Assembly (NCBI GenBank): GCA_037783545.1
Contig: JBBELK010000317.1
Location: 868,001-932,000, forward strand
From: Henricia sp. BOLD:AAB3569
Lineage: Eukaryota > Echinodermata > Asteroidea > Spinulosida > Echinasteridae
Length of the DNA: 64,000 nt
Direction of reading: 5' to 3'
Part shown: positions 10,290 through 21,269 of the stretch, piece after piece
How the letters are laid out: each line of letters opens with the position of its first letter
Numbering within the stretch: the stretch's first letter is position 1
Notes under the pieces: generated by a model
What the model was told of the DNA's origin: nothing
Database searches by the model: none
Seen by the model: the letters and a program-made list of their open reading frames with translations, nothing else
Position numbers and translations under genes: made by a program

Positions 10290-12636
10290 CCACTAAGTTG
10301 TAGGCCTGCGTGAAAATTCTTAAAAAATTCAGTCAAAACAAACTCATCTGTGATTAGTGCAAGACACGTGCGTTATTTCAGCTGGTTAAATGACACACCA
10401 TGAAGACTTAATGAATATTCACATCTGTGACGACATACACATAATCACGCGCTATGGAAAATGCATATTCATATTTTATTACATCTACCAGTTGCTGTTT
10501 ATCTTCACAAAAGTTAGCAGAAAACATCCTCTTTCATAATCTAATTTTACTTTATACCATCATTATGCAAAATGTATCTTTTTCTTTAGGAAAATGAAGA
10601 AAAATATAAACTATATAGGAACGATAAGAATTAATTTAAATCTAAATACAATTTAATATAAAATCTATATTATCTATTTCTCTTATACAACTTATATTGT
10701 GAACGAGACTGTCTTCTGCTCCTAGCAACAAAAATACAGACAGACGGCTCGATCGATCGTGCATGACAGGTGCCGCACAGGTACGGTACAGGTGCACGGT
10801 CGGGTTTCATTTGATGTTTCCTTACACCAGCTTAAACCGTATCTATTTTGATGGGTATTAAAGTCAAAACTCTAAAACAAATTAAAAGCAGTGACTTGTT
10901 TTAAAATGAAACTGTGCATGCTCATACCAGAGACCAGCTAAACTAAACATGCTAAATCAAAATTTTTGAAGGAGATTTTAGATTTGTTTAGATTTTTCTA
11001 CAGAAAAGCAACATTTGCGACAAAAGGTCAAGTGGGCATGATGAGAAGTACAGTAGGCCTATGTCTTAAAATTAGATTATTTGTTGATTCCAGGCGGTAA
11101 TTTCTTTCAAATCTTTGTTCAATGTATACGAAAAAAAATACCTTTCCTTCCTCCCTCGTACGATGCCTACTTTCCGAGAAAATACAGTGGGAATTCTATT
11201 CAAGTTTCACCGTTTGTGTGCAACACTTCATGCATCTTCCGCTATGTGTTTACCAGTTTATTTAAGGGTTGAAGTGTCAATTGTTGTTGTTTGTACGTGA
11301 ACTTTTAAAATGCTTTGCTCAACAAATGCCGTACAGAGTGCCATAGTGTGGCATTTGTCACGCTACGCACATTAAACGTTCATGTACAGGTAACAGCCGT
11401 TGACACTTCAATCCTTCCACGGCGCAACGCGAGTACCATAGGTACGTTATAATTTGGATGTTGGTAAAACGAGGAACGGTGGAACAGAACGCGGAACGGT
11501 GGAACGGTGGATCATGGAGGAAAAACTGGGTGATGGGAAGGTTTTCTTAATAATAGAAACACAAAAACATTTTCAGCCAGTTCTAACCTTGTTTTACTAG
11601 TTTTAGGACACAAGGACAAGGTCAAGTACAAAATTCATGGTCAGGCACTAATATTATTGTCATGTTTCTGTCACTAGACTCATCTGAAGTCGGGTTTTTC
11701 CTGAAATTCGAGCAGTGGAGAGCTGAGCTGGGCTGGGATGAGAGAAAGCTGGAAGAGGGGAGACAAACAGTAAAGACTGTAGATTAAAGAGGTTAATTAA
11801 TTTTTATCTTGAACCTTGATAAACAGGCCGCCTGCTTATAGTGGCCACCCGTCTTTGGTCCCAAATGCCATGTGAATGATGCTTAAGGGACTTCTATAAA
11901 GAGGCCACCTGTTTATAGTGGCTAGTTTTTTACGGTTCGAGGGTGGCCACTATACAAGTTTCACTGTACTAACTGTAAGGCTAAGGAAAGTTGGTGTTAC
12001 ATGCATGTTTCGTGGATTTTTCGGCCGCATTTGGGATGCCAAAATCCCAAAACAATTCATTTTGTATTTTGTAGAAAATAAAAAACGTTTTCAAGACGTT
12101 AAATCACCTCAACTTATTTAAATATCTTGATCCTTAAATAAATCTGCCATAAACAACTGGAAAATGGTGAAAGATATTTCAATAAACACGAACTAGTGTA
12201 TATATTTGATCAGGGTTGTGTTTTAACACAATATTGCAGGATGGTATAAATATAAAACTGTTGATGAAATAGTTATAAGTTGTAAATGATAAAATGCTGC
12301 AAAATAATGAATAATGAAATAGTTGTCTCATTATGGCTTGGCAAAAATGTTACGGGAAATGTTACGTGTGGGTTCCTGTGCTAGTACTAGAATGTAGGTT
12401 CGATTCCGGGCCGCGACGGGTTGTGGCACCTGTGCCCTTGAGCAAGGCACTCAACCACACTTGCTCCCATTCCTGTAATTGGCGGTCCCTCCGCTGTTGG
12501 ATGTGGTGAATAAATAAATAAATAACATTGACTTTCATTAGCCTAATATGGTTAAGTGATTTCTGTCAATTTTCCTTAAAAATTGATGACTAAAAACACT
12601 ATTTTTATGCATCTTTGTAGAAAATTTGTTGCAAGG
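10276..12636. promoter_or_regulatory. divergent intergenic region, NIP7 / 507-aa gene
   Basis: Separates two genes read outwards, so it must hold both promoters, or one bidirectional one. No TATA box or CpG-rich segment stands out. About 10580-10700 is very AT-rich. 10975-11125 resembles part of 26600-26940. 11810-11970 is a repeat carrying GGCCACCC/GTGGCCAC ends like the one at 5110. 12397-12525 is a 5'-truncated SINE. An acceptor-like TTTTCACGCAG on the minus strand just upstream of the NIP7 start suggests a non-coding NIP7 first exon farther up. Confidence 0.45.
12380..12526 (+). mobile_element. 5'-truncated tRNA-derived SINE
   Basis: B box GGTTCGATTCCGGG near 12398, then the body GCCCTTGAGCAAGGCACTCA and CACACTTGCTCCC, ending in an (AATA)n tail at 12508-12526. 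The body matches the 34.2-kb SINE family. The A box is absent. Confidence 0.65.
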
Positions 12637-15600
12637 ATGTCTGTAAAAGTGTGCGTACATCCCATAATGAGAGACCCCTCAAACATACTTTACTATGGCA
12701 ACCAACCTGGAACAGTCGGCAAAGGTACAAAGTCGTCCTCTTCGCTCATTTCTGCTACGATGGCCGCCATCTCCAAACAAAATGCCTCGATCATCTGCCA
12801 ACCTGTGGTTCCGCACACAACAGATACAACCTCAGAAAGCCACGCCTGCACTCTACCGGAAATACTAAAAAGCCCTAGTTCTTTGGATACACCATTCCTC
12901 TTACAAATGAAGAAAGTTACCCAAAGACGCACGGAGGACAGTATCACCACGAACATCCCAAAAAATAGCACGTTCCCTAACTTCCGAGCTCTGCAGAGGT
13001 TGGCTCTTAGTGCGAAAACGAGAGCATCTCACGCGAATCAGATAATAAGACAAAGTAGCTTTGATTATCCACCAAGTCTTCTACAAGGCGAGTAAAAAAA
13101 ACACTCTTTTTGTTTTATAATTTTTTATATTGAAAACTTGAATCGATTTTGACTATGCAGTCATGTTGATATTATTACTGTCTAGGGCCAATTTCATTGC
13201 GCTGTTTAGCAGCCGATTTTGTGCCAACGGAGGCTCCGGCTATTTCATGGAGACCCATAACCTTAAGCATTGCTGAACGTTTGCTAGCTTCAGGGCACCA
13301 TGCGATAAATATGCACATGACTATTGTCATCACTCACTTGAGTAGGTCATTAGCGCGGTCTAGTTCCACCCACAAATCTACAGAGTAGCACGGACCAAGT
13401 AACCATGTGAATATGACTGCATATTCGAATGTATATTCGAATGTATATCGAGTAACCAAAAAAAGCAAATTTTTCTCCACCAAAGTTTTATGCGGTAATG
13501 CACAATAAAGCTGTTATGTGAATATTTCGAAGACAGCTTAATTAGAAAAGAAATTCTCAAATTTTGATTAAACTGTAAATTAGCTTATTTTTGTTGCTTT
13601 GATATATTTCAGTTTTGGACAAAAAAATAGGAAATAAAAACAGCATTTATTTTCTGATTCACCCTGCAGAAGATGTCAGTTGTAGTCAACCACCAGATTA
13701 TTATAGCCAAACGGCAGCACTGCAAGATTCAAATAATGACGTGAGGAGTTTCCAAGACAACATGGAAGGTCTGAGGAGTGCAAGTGGAGTTGAAATTCCC
13801 ACTGGTTTTAGTTCGTTGAAGAGTCTCCCTGGGAATAGACTTGAGGACGCAGATAAAAGGGAGGGTATCTTGCATAGCGAGATGCTAAATTTGTATCCTA
13901 CAGGTATGAAATTGATTCGTTACCTAGCTACATGTAATTATGACAGGAACCTGTAATGTCAGGAATAAAAACAAATTAACTGGGACTTTCCTTGCTGTCA
14001 GCAGAACCTTTAAGGAACTTTTTGTTGTGTGCTTCGCGATCCACATTTTATTTCAGAGTGCCCTCAATTGATTTAGTGATTTTGCGAAGCAAACTTGTGC
14101 AAGTCTAGTCGCCACGCAAGTGCCATGACATAAAGCGCATGTATGTACTGTGCCGCTCGGCGAGCAGACCGAGACTGCAACGAGTAGCGAAGCAGACGTG
14201 TACAAGTGTAATCCCTAAAGCAAGCGGCATCTTTGCCTGCATCGTAAACTGGCAACGGTCGTGCGTTGCATGTGGTGTGTGACGCGTGCACGTGTGTAGT
14301 GCGCGGCTAGAGCGATGCGGCAAGCAGTGGGCAACTAACTGATTTTACCCTCCGCTTTCGCTTCAATTTTTAAAAATATTATCCACATTTGTACTTGTAA
14401 GGTAAATATTTAAAACAAACTGGTTCTTGTGATATCGCCCTAAAGTTTTTTTAAATTGCAATTTGCACGATGGTGATCCGGACACGCTCCTTTTAAAGTG
14501 CTTGTATTATTGAGGGACTGTTTATGGCTGAGCACTGGAATCACGTTTGTTGGAAAGTTTAGCCATAATATTTGGTGTTTGGTTCCAGTTCTTGATAAAA
14601 CAAGAAAAAAAATATAACAATACCTTTGTTTAATTCCTAACAGATCATTCTATTCCATCAAAAGCCCCGAAGAGAAAATCAACCAAGAAAAGGAAAAAGA
14701 AAACGCGAGCAAAGTCCAGAGGTCAGCATCCCAAGAAATCTTCGCAAGATTCCAAGCAAAGCAAGCTAAACTCACTCGACAACAAGACACTTGAAGACAC
14801 TTCTCTGGGCTCTTTACTTCGCGCTCTTCCTGTGGTTGTAGAACCTAAAAAGATTGAAATCTACAGCTCTCGATACGGAAAATGCAACTCGGACATTACA
14901 AATGTTCGTCTAACGGACATGAACGTCATTAATAGGGACCCACGGCTGAAATTAGCAAGGAAAAATTTGTCTCAGGGAAATTTGGCAAGCAATCCGAAAA
15001 CCCCAAACTGCGATATGGATATAGGAGTGACAACAATTTCACCGACAATTCTTGGAGCTAGTGGCCCTGTTGTTCAGCAGCAGCAATACAGGGTCGACGT
15101 GGCTCGTACCACCAGAGTTTTTTTGTCGGAGAAACAGTCTGGTACCCTAAAGGAATGTGGCTTAATTTTGCCTTGTGCTCCGCCAGGTACCCCGACTCCT
15201 CAGATGCTGCAGAAGTACCAATATGTGCCCTCTATGATGGATTTAAGAGTAAGAATAAAACTTAATCAAATTTGGGATGAGATAAAAATTATATGGATAA
15301 TGGACCTTATTGAGATTCGAACCCGAGACCTCTGACTCACCAGACAGATGCTCTACCAGCTGAGCTACAAGTCAGAGGTTTAAACTTCGAATCCTGATAA
15401 GGTTCATATGATTTTTCACTCGTCCCAAGATTGATTGTTTCAATGGTGATTAGGCACAACACCAAATGTGTTCGTTGCTTAAAGGAGTTGTTCAGATTTT
15501 TCCCGAAAATGAATTTCGCTCTAACCTAACAATCATATAAAATACCTCCCAAGTCCCAAAATACTATCCATGGGAAGAAAACATGAAATTTGCAATCTCT

Positions 15601-17017
15601 AATTTGGATGTGGAAGCAAAAAGGTTGGTGTAATCACTGCACTGCTTTATGGAATCGGATAAATTAGTTTACAAAAATCAGTGGTTTTTTTAACGATATT
15701 TTTGAAAACATACATGTACGAATTGAGAGTGTGAAATTTTACAATGGTAATAGTAAGAAAATATGACATGATATGGTATCAAAATTCTCAACACCCTTGG
15801 GAAAAATGAGGGCTCAACAGTGCGATCTGGGCCCAATTTCATAGAGCTGCTTAAAGGGCCTGTGACATGCTAAACAACTTTGTGCCTAAGCTTTGCTTCA
15901 TAATGACGGATTACTTGTTCAGCAAGACATACTATTGTTCGTTTGGATGTAAAATCAATAAAAGGTGGCCTTTTTAAACTTTGAAGATTTCATTGCAATA
16001 AATCACAGACAGAGGGCGCTGTTTTTGAGTGCATCACATAAGGAAGACAGAAGGGAAAAGTTAAGAAAAAACATAAGACTTCAAGTTGGACTTGTGGCAA
16101 ATTGCTGCAGTTTCTACCCCCAGTTTTGTCATGGCTTACAGCAGGCAACATGTAAAACAAACTCAAACAGCCATGGATTACAAAAGTTTCAGGAAAATTG
16201 GGAAAAAAGTGGAATCTTTTGTGCACAGTTGAATGTGATTTTCCTGTGTTTGCCTCTTGTGACATCGTGACCTTGGTCATGAATATGCATATTTTCATTA
16301 GCATAACAACTAAAAACCTTTGTTTTAACCCCCAAAGCAAGCTCCAAATAGGATTTTTATGACTTTAACTGAGTAGAGTGGTTTTAAAGCATAGATTTCA
16401 GTGATAAAAATCCTAAATAAGGGGCCCTTTAAGCGCTAGCTGAAAACGTGTGCTTACTGTAGCAGAAAAGTTGTGCTAACGTTAAGCGCGCGCTTGGAAA
16501 CCGCCATTGTTGCGTCACTATCTTAAGCAAAATGCGGTTAAGGCAGGTTTTCAGTTGCTTACCGTTAACGATGTCTATGAAATAGCCTGACGCTCGGTTA
16601 ACGGAAAATGGGCTGTTAAACAGTTCTATGAAATTGGGCCCTGGGTATCTCCTTTAATAAAGTTGACACTGAACCACTTGTTTGCAGCAAACATTTGGCA
16701 ATGAAAACAAACTTAAAAGGTAGTGTTAATTTTGTTTTTCTTTTTTCTGTGGCATAAATATTTTTATAAATTATCATTCGCAGAGCCAGAGAGCTTTTCG
16801 TGATCGCCTAGTGGGTTTGGAGCAGAAAGCTAAAAAGAAACAGCAACAACAGAGGGAGGAGGCAAAGAAAACTGAACAGCAGCTCCAGAGAGACCAGATG
16901 GTTGCTTGGAAACAGCGTCAGAGGCTGGAAATATACGCTCTTAACAAACTCATGACCGAATTTGAGGAGGGAAACTTCCTAGAATGCATGGAAATGATAA
17001 GGGGAAAGACCCCATGA
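12637..17017 (+). CDS. unrecognised 507-aa coiled-coil protein, four coding exons
   Basis: Coding exons 12637-13087, 13670-13903, 14644-15248, 16784-17017 (451+234+605+234 = 1524 nt). Intron phases 1, 1, 0 join without a stop. The first donor reads CAAG|GCGAGT, i.e. a GC-AG intron; it is the only good donor at the exon end that gives the required phase, but CAAAG|GTACAA near 12724 is an in-phase alternative. The ATG at 12637 has A at -3; the frame is open upstream to an acceptor-like TTTGTAG at 12620, so the true start could lie earlier. Protein: Ser/Thr-rich N-terminal 230 residues, a strongly basic tract (about residues 234-256, PKRKSTKKRKKKTRAK, possible nuclear signal), and a C-terminal helical segment (about 431-490) rich in K, Q, E with heptad-like spacing. 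AATAAA follows the stop by a few bases. I do not recognise the family and assign no function. Confidence 0.75.
15294..15417 (-). repeat. tRNA-like sequence inside a foldback
   Basis: On the minus strand GTAGCTCAGCTGGTAGAGCA is a canonical tRNA D-arm/A box, followed by GGGTTCGAATC (T-arm/B box). The 5' side does not form a tRNA acceptor stem. Instead it is a near complement of the 3' half: ATAAGGT, GTTCGAAT and GTCAGAGGT recur inverted. So this is a tRNA-derived hairpin, not a functional tRNA gene; the anticodon stem does not close cleanly. In intron 3 of the 507-aa gene. Confidence 0.65.
15560..15828. repeat. dispersed repeat, copy of the family at 1-235
   Basis: Same order of blocks as elsewhere: 'tggatgtggaagcaaaaagg', 'ctgctttatggaat', 'ataaattagtttacaaaa', 'gaattgagagtg', 'atgatatggtatcaaaat', 'ctcaacacccttggg'. 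Copies at 5400-5470 with 5925-6120, at 36930-37100 and at 44629-44710 share these blocks. Internal to intron 3. Confidence 0.6.
15829..16642. mobile_element. outer palindromic MITE, GGGCCCAATTTCATAGAG ends
   Basis: Ends GGGCCCAATTTCATAGAGCT and complementary CTATGAAATTGGGCCC. CTG(G) on both sides may be the target duplication. It is split by the TTAA-flanked element at 15855-16428; joining the halves restores a GCTTAAGCGCTAGC palindrome. Related to the elements at 24168-24409 and 57160-57404. In intron 3 of the 507-aa gene. Confidence 0.8.
15855..16428. mobile_element. nested TTAA-flanked MITE, 574 bp
   Basis: Flanked by TTAA at 15851-15854 and 16429-16432. Ends AGGGCCTGTGACATG and (complement of the right end) AGGGCCCCTTATTT share the first six to seven bases. 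TTAA duplication is characteristic of piggyBac- and Kolobok-type elements. The 101-codon frame at 15965 lies inside and looks non-coding. Confidence 0.75.
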
Positions 17018-17390
17018 TGTTGAAAATAAAATTAATAATGGTTGAAAACATTATCATTCTACGGAGGCCCTCATTCCCTGCTGAGTTGGCCCCCGGTGCA
17101 CCTACAAGATACATTGGTGTGACTTTCTTCATTTCCCATCCCAGTGGAGCCAAGTTGTTTTTGACTACGTCCACATTTCCCAAACCCGGCCACATTTCTC
17201 AACATTTCAGTGGAAGTTCTTTCATCACAAACTAATGGTAAATGAGCAATGGATGATCATTTGTATAGTTGCATAATGCTGTGGCTTACACTGTTTGGGG
17301 GAATTTTGAGTTTTTAAAAAATGGTTTTGCATAATAATAATAATAATAATAATAATATTGATTAGATTTGTAAGAACTCTGGATGCGGCA
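17018..17390. other. 3' flank of the 507-aa gene and (AAT)n microsatellite
   Basis: Probable 3' UTR with AATAAA about 10 bases after the stop; the 83-codon plus frame at 16984 is out of frame with the gene. A pure (TAA)n run occupies about 17333-17357. Confidence 0.5.
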
Positions 17391-17663
17391 ATAGGGCGAC
17401 AATTCGGGAAGCCTTTCCCCGGGAACCACCGAAATTTCGGCAAGAACCACTCAAAATGACACCTTATTTTTCTTTACCCAAAGCTTCCAAAAATGGTTTC
17501 AGACCTAAGAGAAACGGTTCTAGACCTAATAAAAATGGTTCTCGATTTAAAAAAAAAATGGTTTTTGACCTAAAAAAAATGGTTTTTAAACTCAAAAATA
17601 TTAGGGCGACGTTGAGCGTGTCGCCCTAATATAGCGTTTTAAAAACACAAATTGTCGCCCTAT
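17391..17663. mobile_element. MITE with ATAGGGCGACAATT ends, copy 1
   Basis: Ends ATAGGGCGACAATTCGGG and AAATTGTCGCCCTAT are inverted repeats; an internal TTAGGGCGAC/GTCGCCCTAA pair forms a second hairpin. A second copy lies at 18431-18715, with similar text ('ctctg.atgc.gc') outside the left end, so the repeat unit or its target is shared. Confidence 0.8.
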
Positions 17664-18105
17664 CCTAGCCTGGCAAACAGAGTTTTTTGTATAGCGCACA
17701 TATCCACCCTGCAGGGTGCTCAAGGCGCTGTTACCATTATTACCACTGCCATCAGGGAATCACCAGAACCATTTCGCTTCAACTACTTTTGGCTGCTGGT
17801 CAGGCGCACAACCCTATCAGCAGTTAGATTGTGGCATTCCCCTTAACAGCTTCCCATATATCGCTTGGGTTGCATGTAACACTAATAGGGAAAAACTTTC
17901 TCGCCTTCATATAATGACTCCACTCACCACTTGCACGGTCACGTTTAAAACGAGGCTTTCCGGGCATGCGTCATATTTTACAATGGACAAAAGTCAACGT
18001 CACAGCAACCGACATGGTAACGACGCGAGGGAGTCATTGTTCATGCAAGGAAATAGCCTCGCTGTTTTGCCAATATGGCGGTTCCCTGCAAGTGGTAAAT
18101 ACAGA

Positions 18106-18300
18106 AGTATAAATAAATGTACACCACTACCATCATCACCCAAAATGGTAAACATACATGCCCGTACCATTGCAAGGTGTACAAGCTATGTTTTTAAGTT
18201 CTGCATGCAGTGAGGAATTCCACAAAATCAAGACTTTAGTAAAGACTGTTACAAAAATGGTGTAAGCACACCAGTTTAACACTTGGTTGCATACAGTTGC
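18106..18300. mobile_element. partial Tc1-type MITE (same family as 31903-32348)
   Basis: From 'gaagtataaataaatgtacaccactaccat' to 'cacttggttgcatacagttgc' this matches one arm of the intron-2 MITE at 31903-32139. Its left terminus is degenerate, and a right-end-like GACTTCAACTGTA sits at about 18740, after a SINE piece and another MITE. Confidence 0.7.
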
Positions 18301-18390
18301 TTGGGTTTCCTCACGCTTTCGAGTGATAGTGCAATGAGCACTATTGAGGAATCCTTGGTATGAATACCAGAAAGAAATAATAAAAATAAT
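18300..18390 (+). mobile_element. 3' fragment of the 34.2-kb SINE family
   Basis: GGGTTTCCTCACGCTTTCGA through GGAATCCTTGGTATGAATAC matches the 3' end of the SINEs at 34243-34593 and 53205-53555. The 5' portion is missing. It abuts the MITE fragment at 18300. Confidence 0.75.
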
Positions 18391-18430
18391 ATTAATAATA
18401 ATACTAATTTAAACTACTCTGAATGCCGCA

Positions 18431-18715
18431 ATAGGGCGACATTTCGGGAAGACTCTCCCCGGGGACCACCGACATTTCGGCAAGAGTCACTCAAAATGAC
18501 ACATTATTTTTTTTACCCAAAGCTTCCAAAATGGTTCCAGACCAAAGAGAAACAACTCTAGTCCTAATAAAAATGGTTCTCGACCTTAAAAAAAATGGTT
18601 TTTGACCTTAAAAAAATGATTTTTTAACACAAAAATATTAGGGCGACACCAAAATGTCGCCCTATTGAGAATGTCGCCCTAATATAGCTTTTTTACACAC
18701 AAATTGTCGCCCTAT
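18431..18715. mobile_element. MITE with ATAGGGCGAC ends, copy 2
   Basis: Second copy of the element at 17391-17663, same orientation and layout, with a further internal GTCGCCCTAT / GTCGCCCTAA hairpin. Roughly 80-85% similar by eye. Confidence 0.8.
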
Positions 18716-18749
18716 CCTAGCATTCATAGTAATTTTTGACTTCAACTGT

Positions 18750-20465
18750 ACATGCATGTACACTTTCTGAGGCCAACTTCATTTTTGGACGGCAATCCCT
18801 GAAATGGTATGAGGCTCAGGCTGGTATACATATGTAATAAATAAACCAATACCCAACGGAGTAACGTAATTGGCGACGTTGGCCTTTGAAATTTGAAGAA
18901 GAAAAAGGACTGATAAGGTATGTGACGTGCCTCTTAATTCCATAAACATCAAGGTGATACACATTAAAATTGAATAGAGCACTTGCACAGGCGGCCATGA
19001 TAGGGTCCAGTGACAAATACAGTGTGTCGTGCATAGGCACCTTGCCGATGTTGTCACGTCATTTAAATGTGAAAACCTGCCTCCTGTCATGGCCGCCAGT
19101 GCAGAATCTCTAGGATCTTAAAAGTGCTTCTGAATCTTAATTGCTTTATAACAAGGACATTGTAGCATATCATATGCACTGCGCCTTTTGCATTTGTCAC
19201 TGCAGCCGTTGTGCAGTGAGTTAAAAGTAGATCATGAAAAATTAATTAGAAAGATTAATAAAACCATTAATTTCGACACTAATATCCTGAGTACTGTATT
19301 ATAATTTGATCAAGTTTATTGAAAGAGCCTCCTAAATAAATGTGGCATTCCACACTGACCACCCGCGTCGGTACGTGGTAGGCACTGATGTCGATCTACC
19401 AAAATGACATATTCATAACATGAATATTCAACAGTGAATATTTAGAGTTCGGCGTGCGCGCGCACCCACTGTCACGAGGTCCATAGCGGCGCAGCGTTCG
19501 CCTTTTCGTGCGGTCAAAATAGCAAAATGTCATAATTTCGTGATTAGATAACTAAGAAAACTCGTACAAGATCCAATAGAATTTGTGTACGCGCCTCGCA
19601 CGGAGTTCGATGGGATCATGTACATAATAGACTGCCGAAGTGAATACGTCATATTTGGTTAGTTGCCTAGGCAATGCATAGGCATAGGAGACGGGGAGCA
19701 AGGGGCCTGGTTCCCCCACTTTCAAAAGTGTGGGGGGGGGGGGCGGTGTGCAAAAGATGTCAATTTTCCACCCCACTCCCCAACCCCCACTTTTTTTGCC
19801 TCCCATATATTATGTAATTCATATTTTGTCGGAAAAATTATAGTACTGTCGGCAAAAATAAAAACGTTAATGAAACTAATATAACACCGCTGATAAAACG
19901 CCACGACAATGGCAATGCTATTACATTATACTACATACGCGTATGCATCCATACAAGCGCGCACCGCCCCCAGCTAGCAGCAAACGCCCCTTCCCCTGTG
20001 CCTTTGCAATATGGTACTTTTTCGACGGCGATGATGTTTAGAGCCAATCACCATGGCACATACGTCACACTATGGCTGTCTATTATACACAACAACGTTC
20101 AGACATTGTGGAAAAAACGGAAAAACTGTACCGCATTAGGTTATGCAAATTCACAGACGTCATGGAATTGATCTAGACTGGTTCCCGTCCACATATTCCA
20201 CACAGGAGAATATAAGGACAGGTAAAGGGCGCTTCATCTTGATCTGTAATTGGTCGTCTTTGCGCGTGCGCATTGTATTTGTTATATTTAAAAATTGGCT
20301 AAGTCCTTTGCTTTAGGCAATGTACTTTATTTACATAATTGGATATGTTCGACACGCACGGCCAAGTTACAAATGTCAATGCAAAATCTGCGCACTTACT
20401 AAAACAACAAAAATAATAATAACCACGTGACGGGCAGAATTCTGCCCGTCATGGCTGCCCTTTAC
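18750..20465. other. no gene supported
   Basis: AT-rich sequence with a poly-G/poly-C interruption at 19731-19745. Minus-strand frames of 103 and 74 codons at 18779-19090 overlap each other and carry no family motif I know; one contains a plausible short exon-like stretch (LDPIMAACASALFNF) but lacks good splice sites. Nothing else noted. Confidence 0.4.
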
Positions 20466-20466
20466 C

Positions 20467-20755
20467 GATCCCTATATTCTCGCAATAAGCGAACCGATCT
20501 ATAGGGTCACAGGCGCGGATCCAGAGGGGGGAGGGGGGTGGGGGGGGGGGGGGGGGGGTGGTCAAAACCCCCTGCTCCGACACAAACAAATATAATGTAA
20601 TGCATTTTTTTGCGTGTCCGTCTGTCCGAAACAAGCAGACAAAAAAATATGATAGGTAAAACCCCCTCCTGGAAAAATTCCTGGATCCGCCCCTGACCTG
20701 GGATCGGAACCTATATTCTCGCAATAAGCGAACCAATCTATAGGGATCGGGAACC
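20467..20755. repeat. MITE with GGATCCAG ends and poly-G, between 40-bp direct repeats
   Basis: CAGGCGCGGATCCAG (20511) and CTGGATCCGCCCCTG (to about 20695) are inverted ends. A G-rich run (about 20525-20560) follows the left end. The pair is bracketed by direct repeats of CCTATATTCTCGCAATAAGC plus ~20 bp (20470-20508 and 20709-20745). Confidence 0.65.
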
Positions 20756-20857
20756 AATCTATGCATATCAAGTGCGATGTCATTTTGGTGGTTCGACAGA
20801 AGTGCTTTAAACCCATGCAACTAGTCCATGGTCGACCATACACAGTACATGTACTTT

Positions 20858-20984
20858 CTTCCTCCATACTTCCGTCAGAAAATTCATTTCTTTTCTATTT
20901 ATACCTCATGTGAGACGAGAAAAGGACAAAAACAGGTCAAATTTTTCCAATGGTGAACAGTGGCTAGGTCGTTGTGTGAACCTT
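20858..20984. repeat. 127-bp direct repeat, copy 1
   Basis: CTTTCTTCCTCCATACTTCC through GGCTAGGTCGTTGTGTGAAC is repeated almost exactly at 21617-21743, 760 bp downstream. Part of a rearranged retroelement-rich block. Confidence 0.85.
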
Positions 20985-21269
20985 GCTGTTCGATTTATTT
21001 TAAACTCCGCTAATCAGCTTGATTAGGATCAAATGATATGCACAAATGTAATATCCTTCAAATGTGGTTGAAAACAATAATTATACACGTCTGGTGTAAG
21101 CCGTATTAAAGGCCCATTGATTTAGAGGCTATCAAACTAGCATCTGAACCAAGTTTGACGTATGAATTACGAGCTGTAAACAAAATAAAAAAGTTCACAG
21201 TATCCAAGTCTCGACAATAAAGTGTCGAAGTTCAATAATTATCACCGTGCTAAACATCGGTCAGAATCA

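Noticed and set aside
12693-12971. 92-codon minus-strand frame opposite the first exon of the 507-aa gene
   Set aside because: Shadow of the plus-strand exon, which has matching splice phases.
13197-13388. Possible extra exon in intron 1 of the 507-aa gene
   Set aside because: The stretch starts with GGGCCAATTTCATTGCGCTG, a copy of the dispersed palindromic MITE end, and the four-exon model is in phase without it.
15308-15369. Functional tRNA gene on the minus strand
   Set aside because: D-arm and T-arm are good but the acceptor stem is absent and the anticodon stem does not close; the 5' side is an inverted copy of the 3' side.
18779-19090. 103-codon and overlapping 74-codon minus-strand frames
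   Set aside because: The frames overlap in different phases, neither has a recognisable domain, and candidate splice sites are poor.
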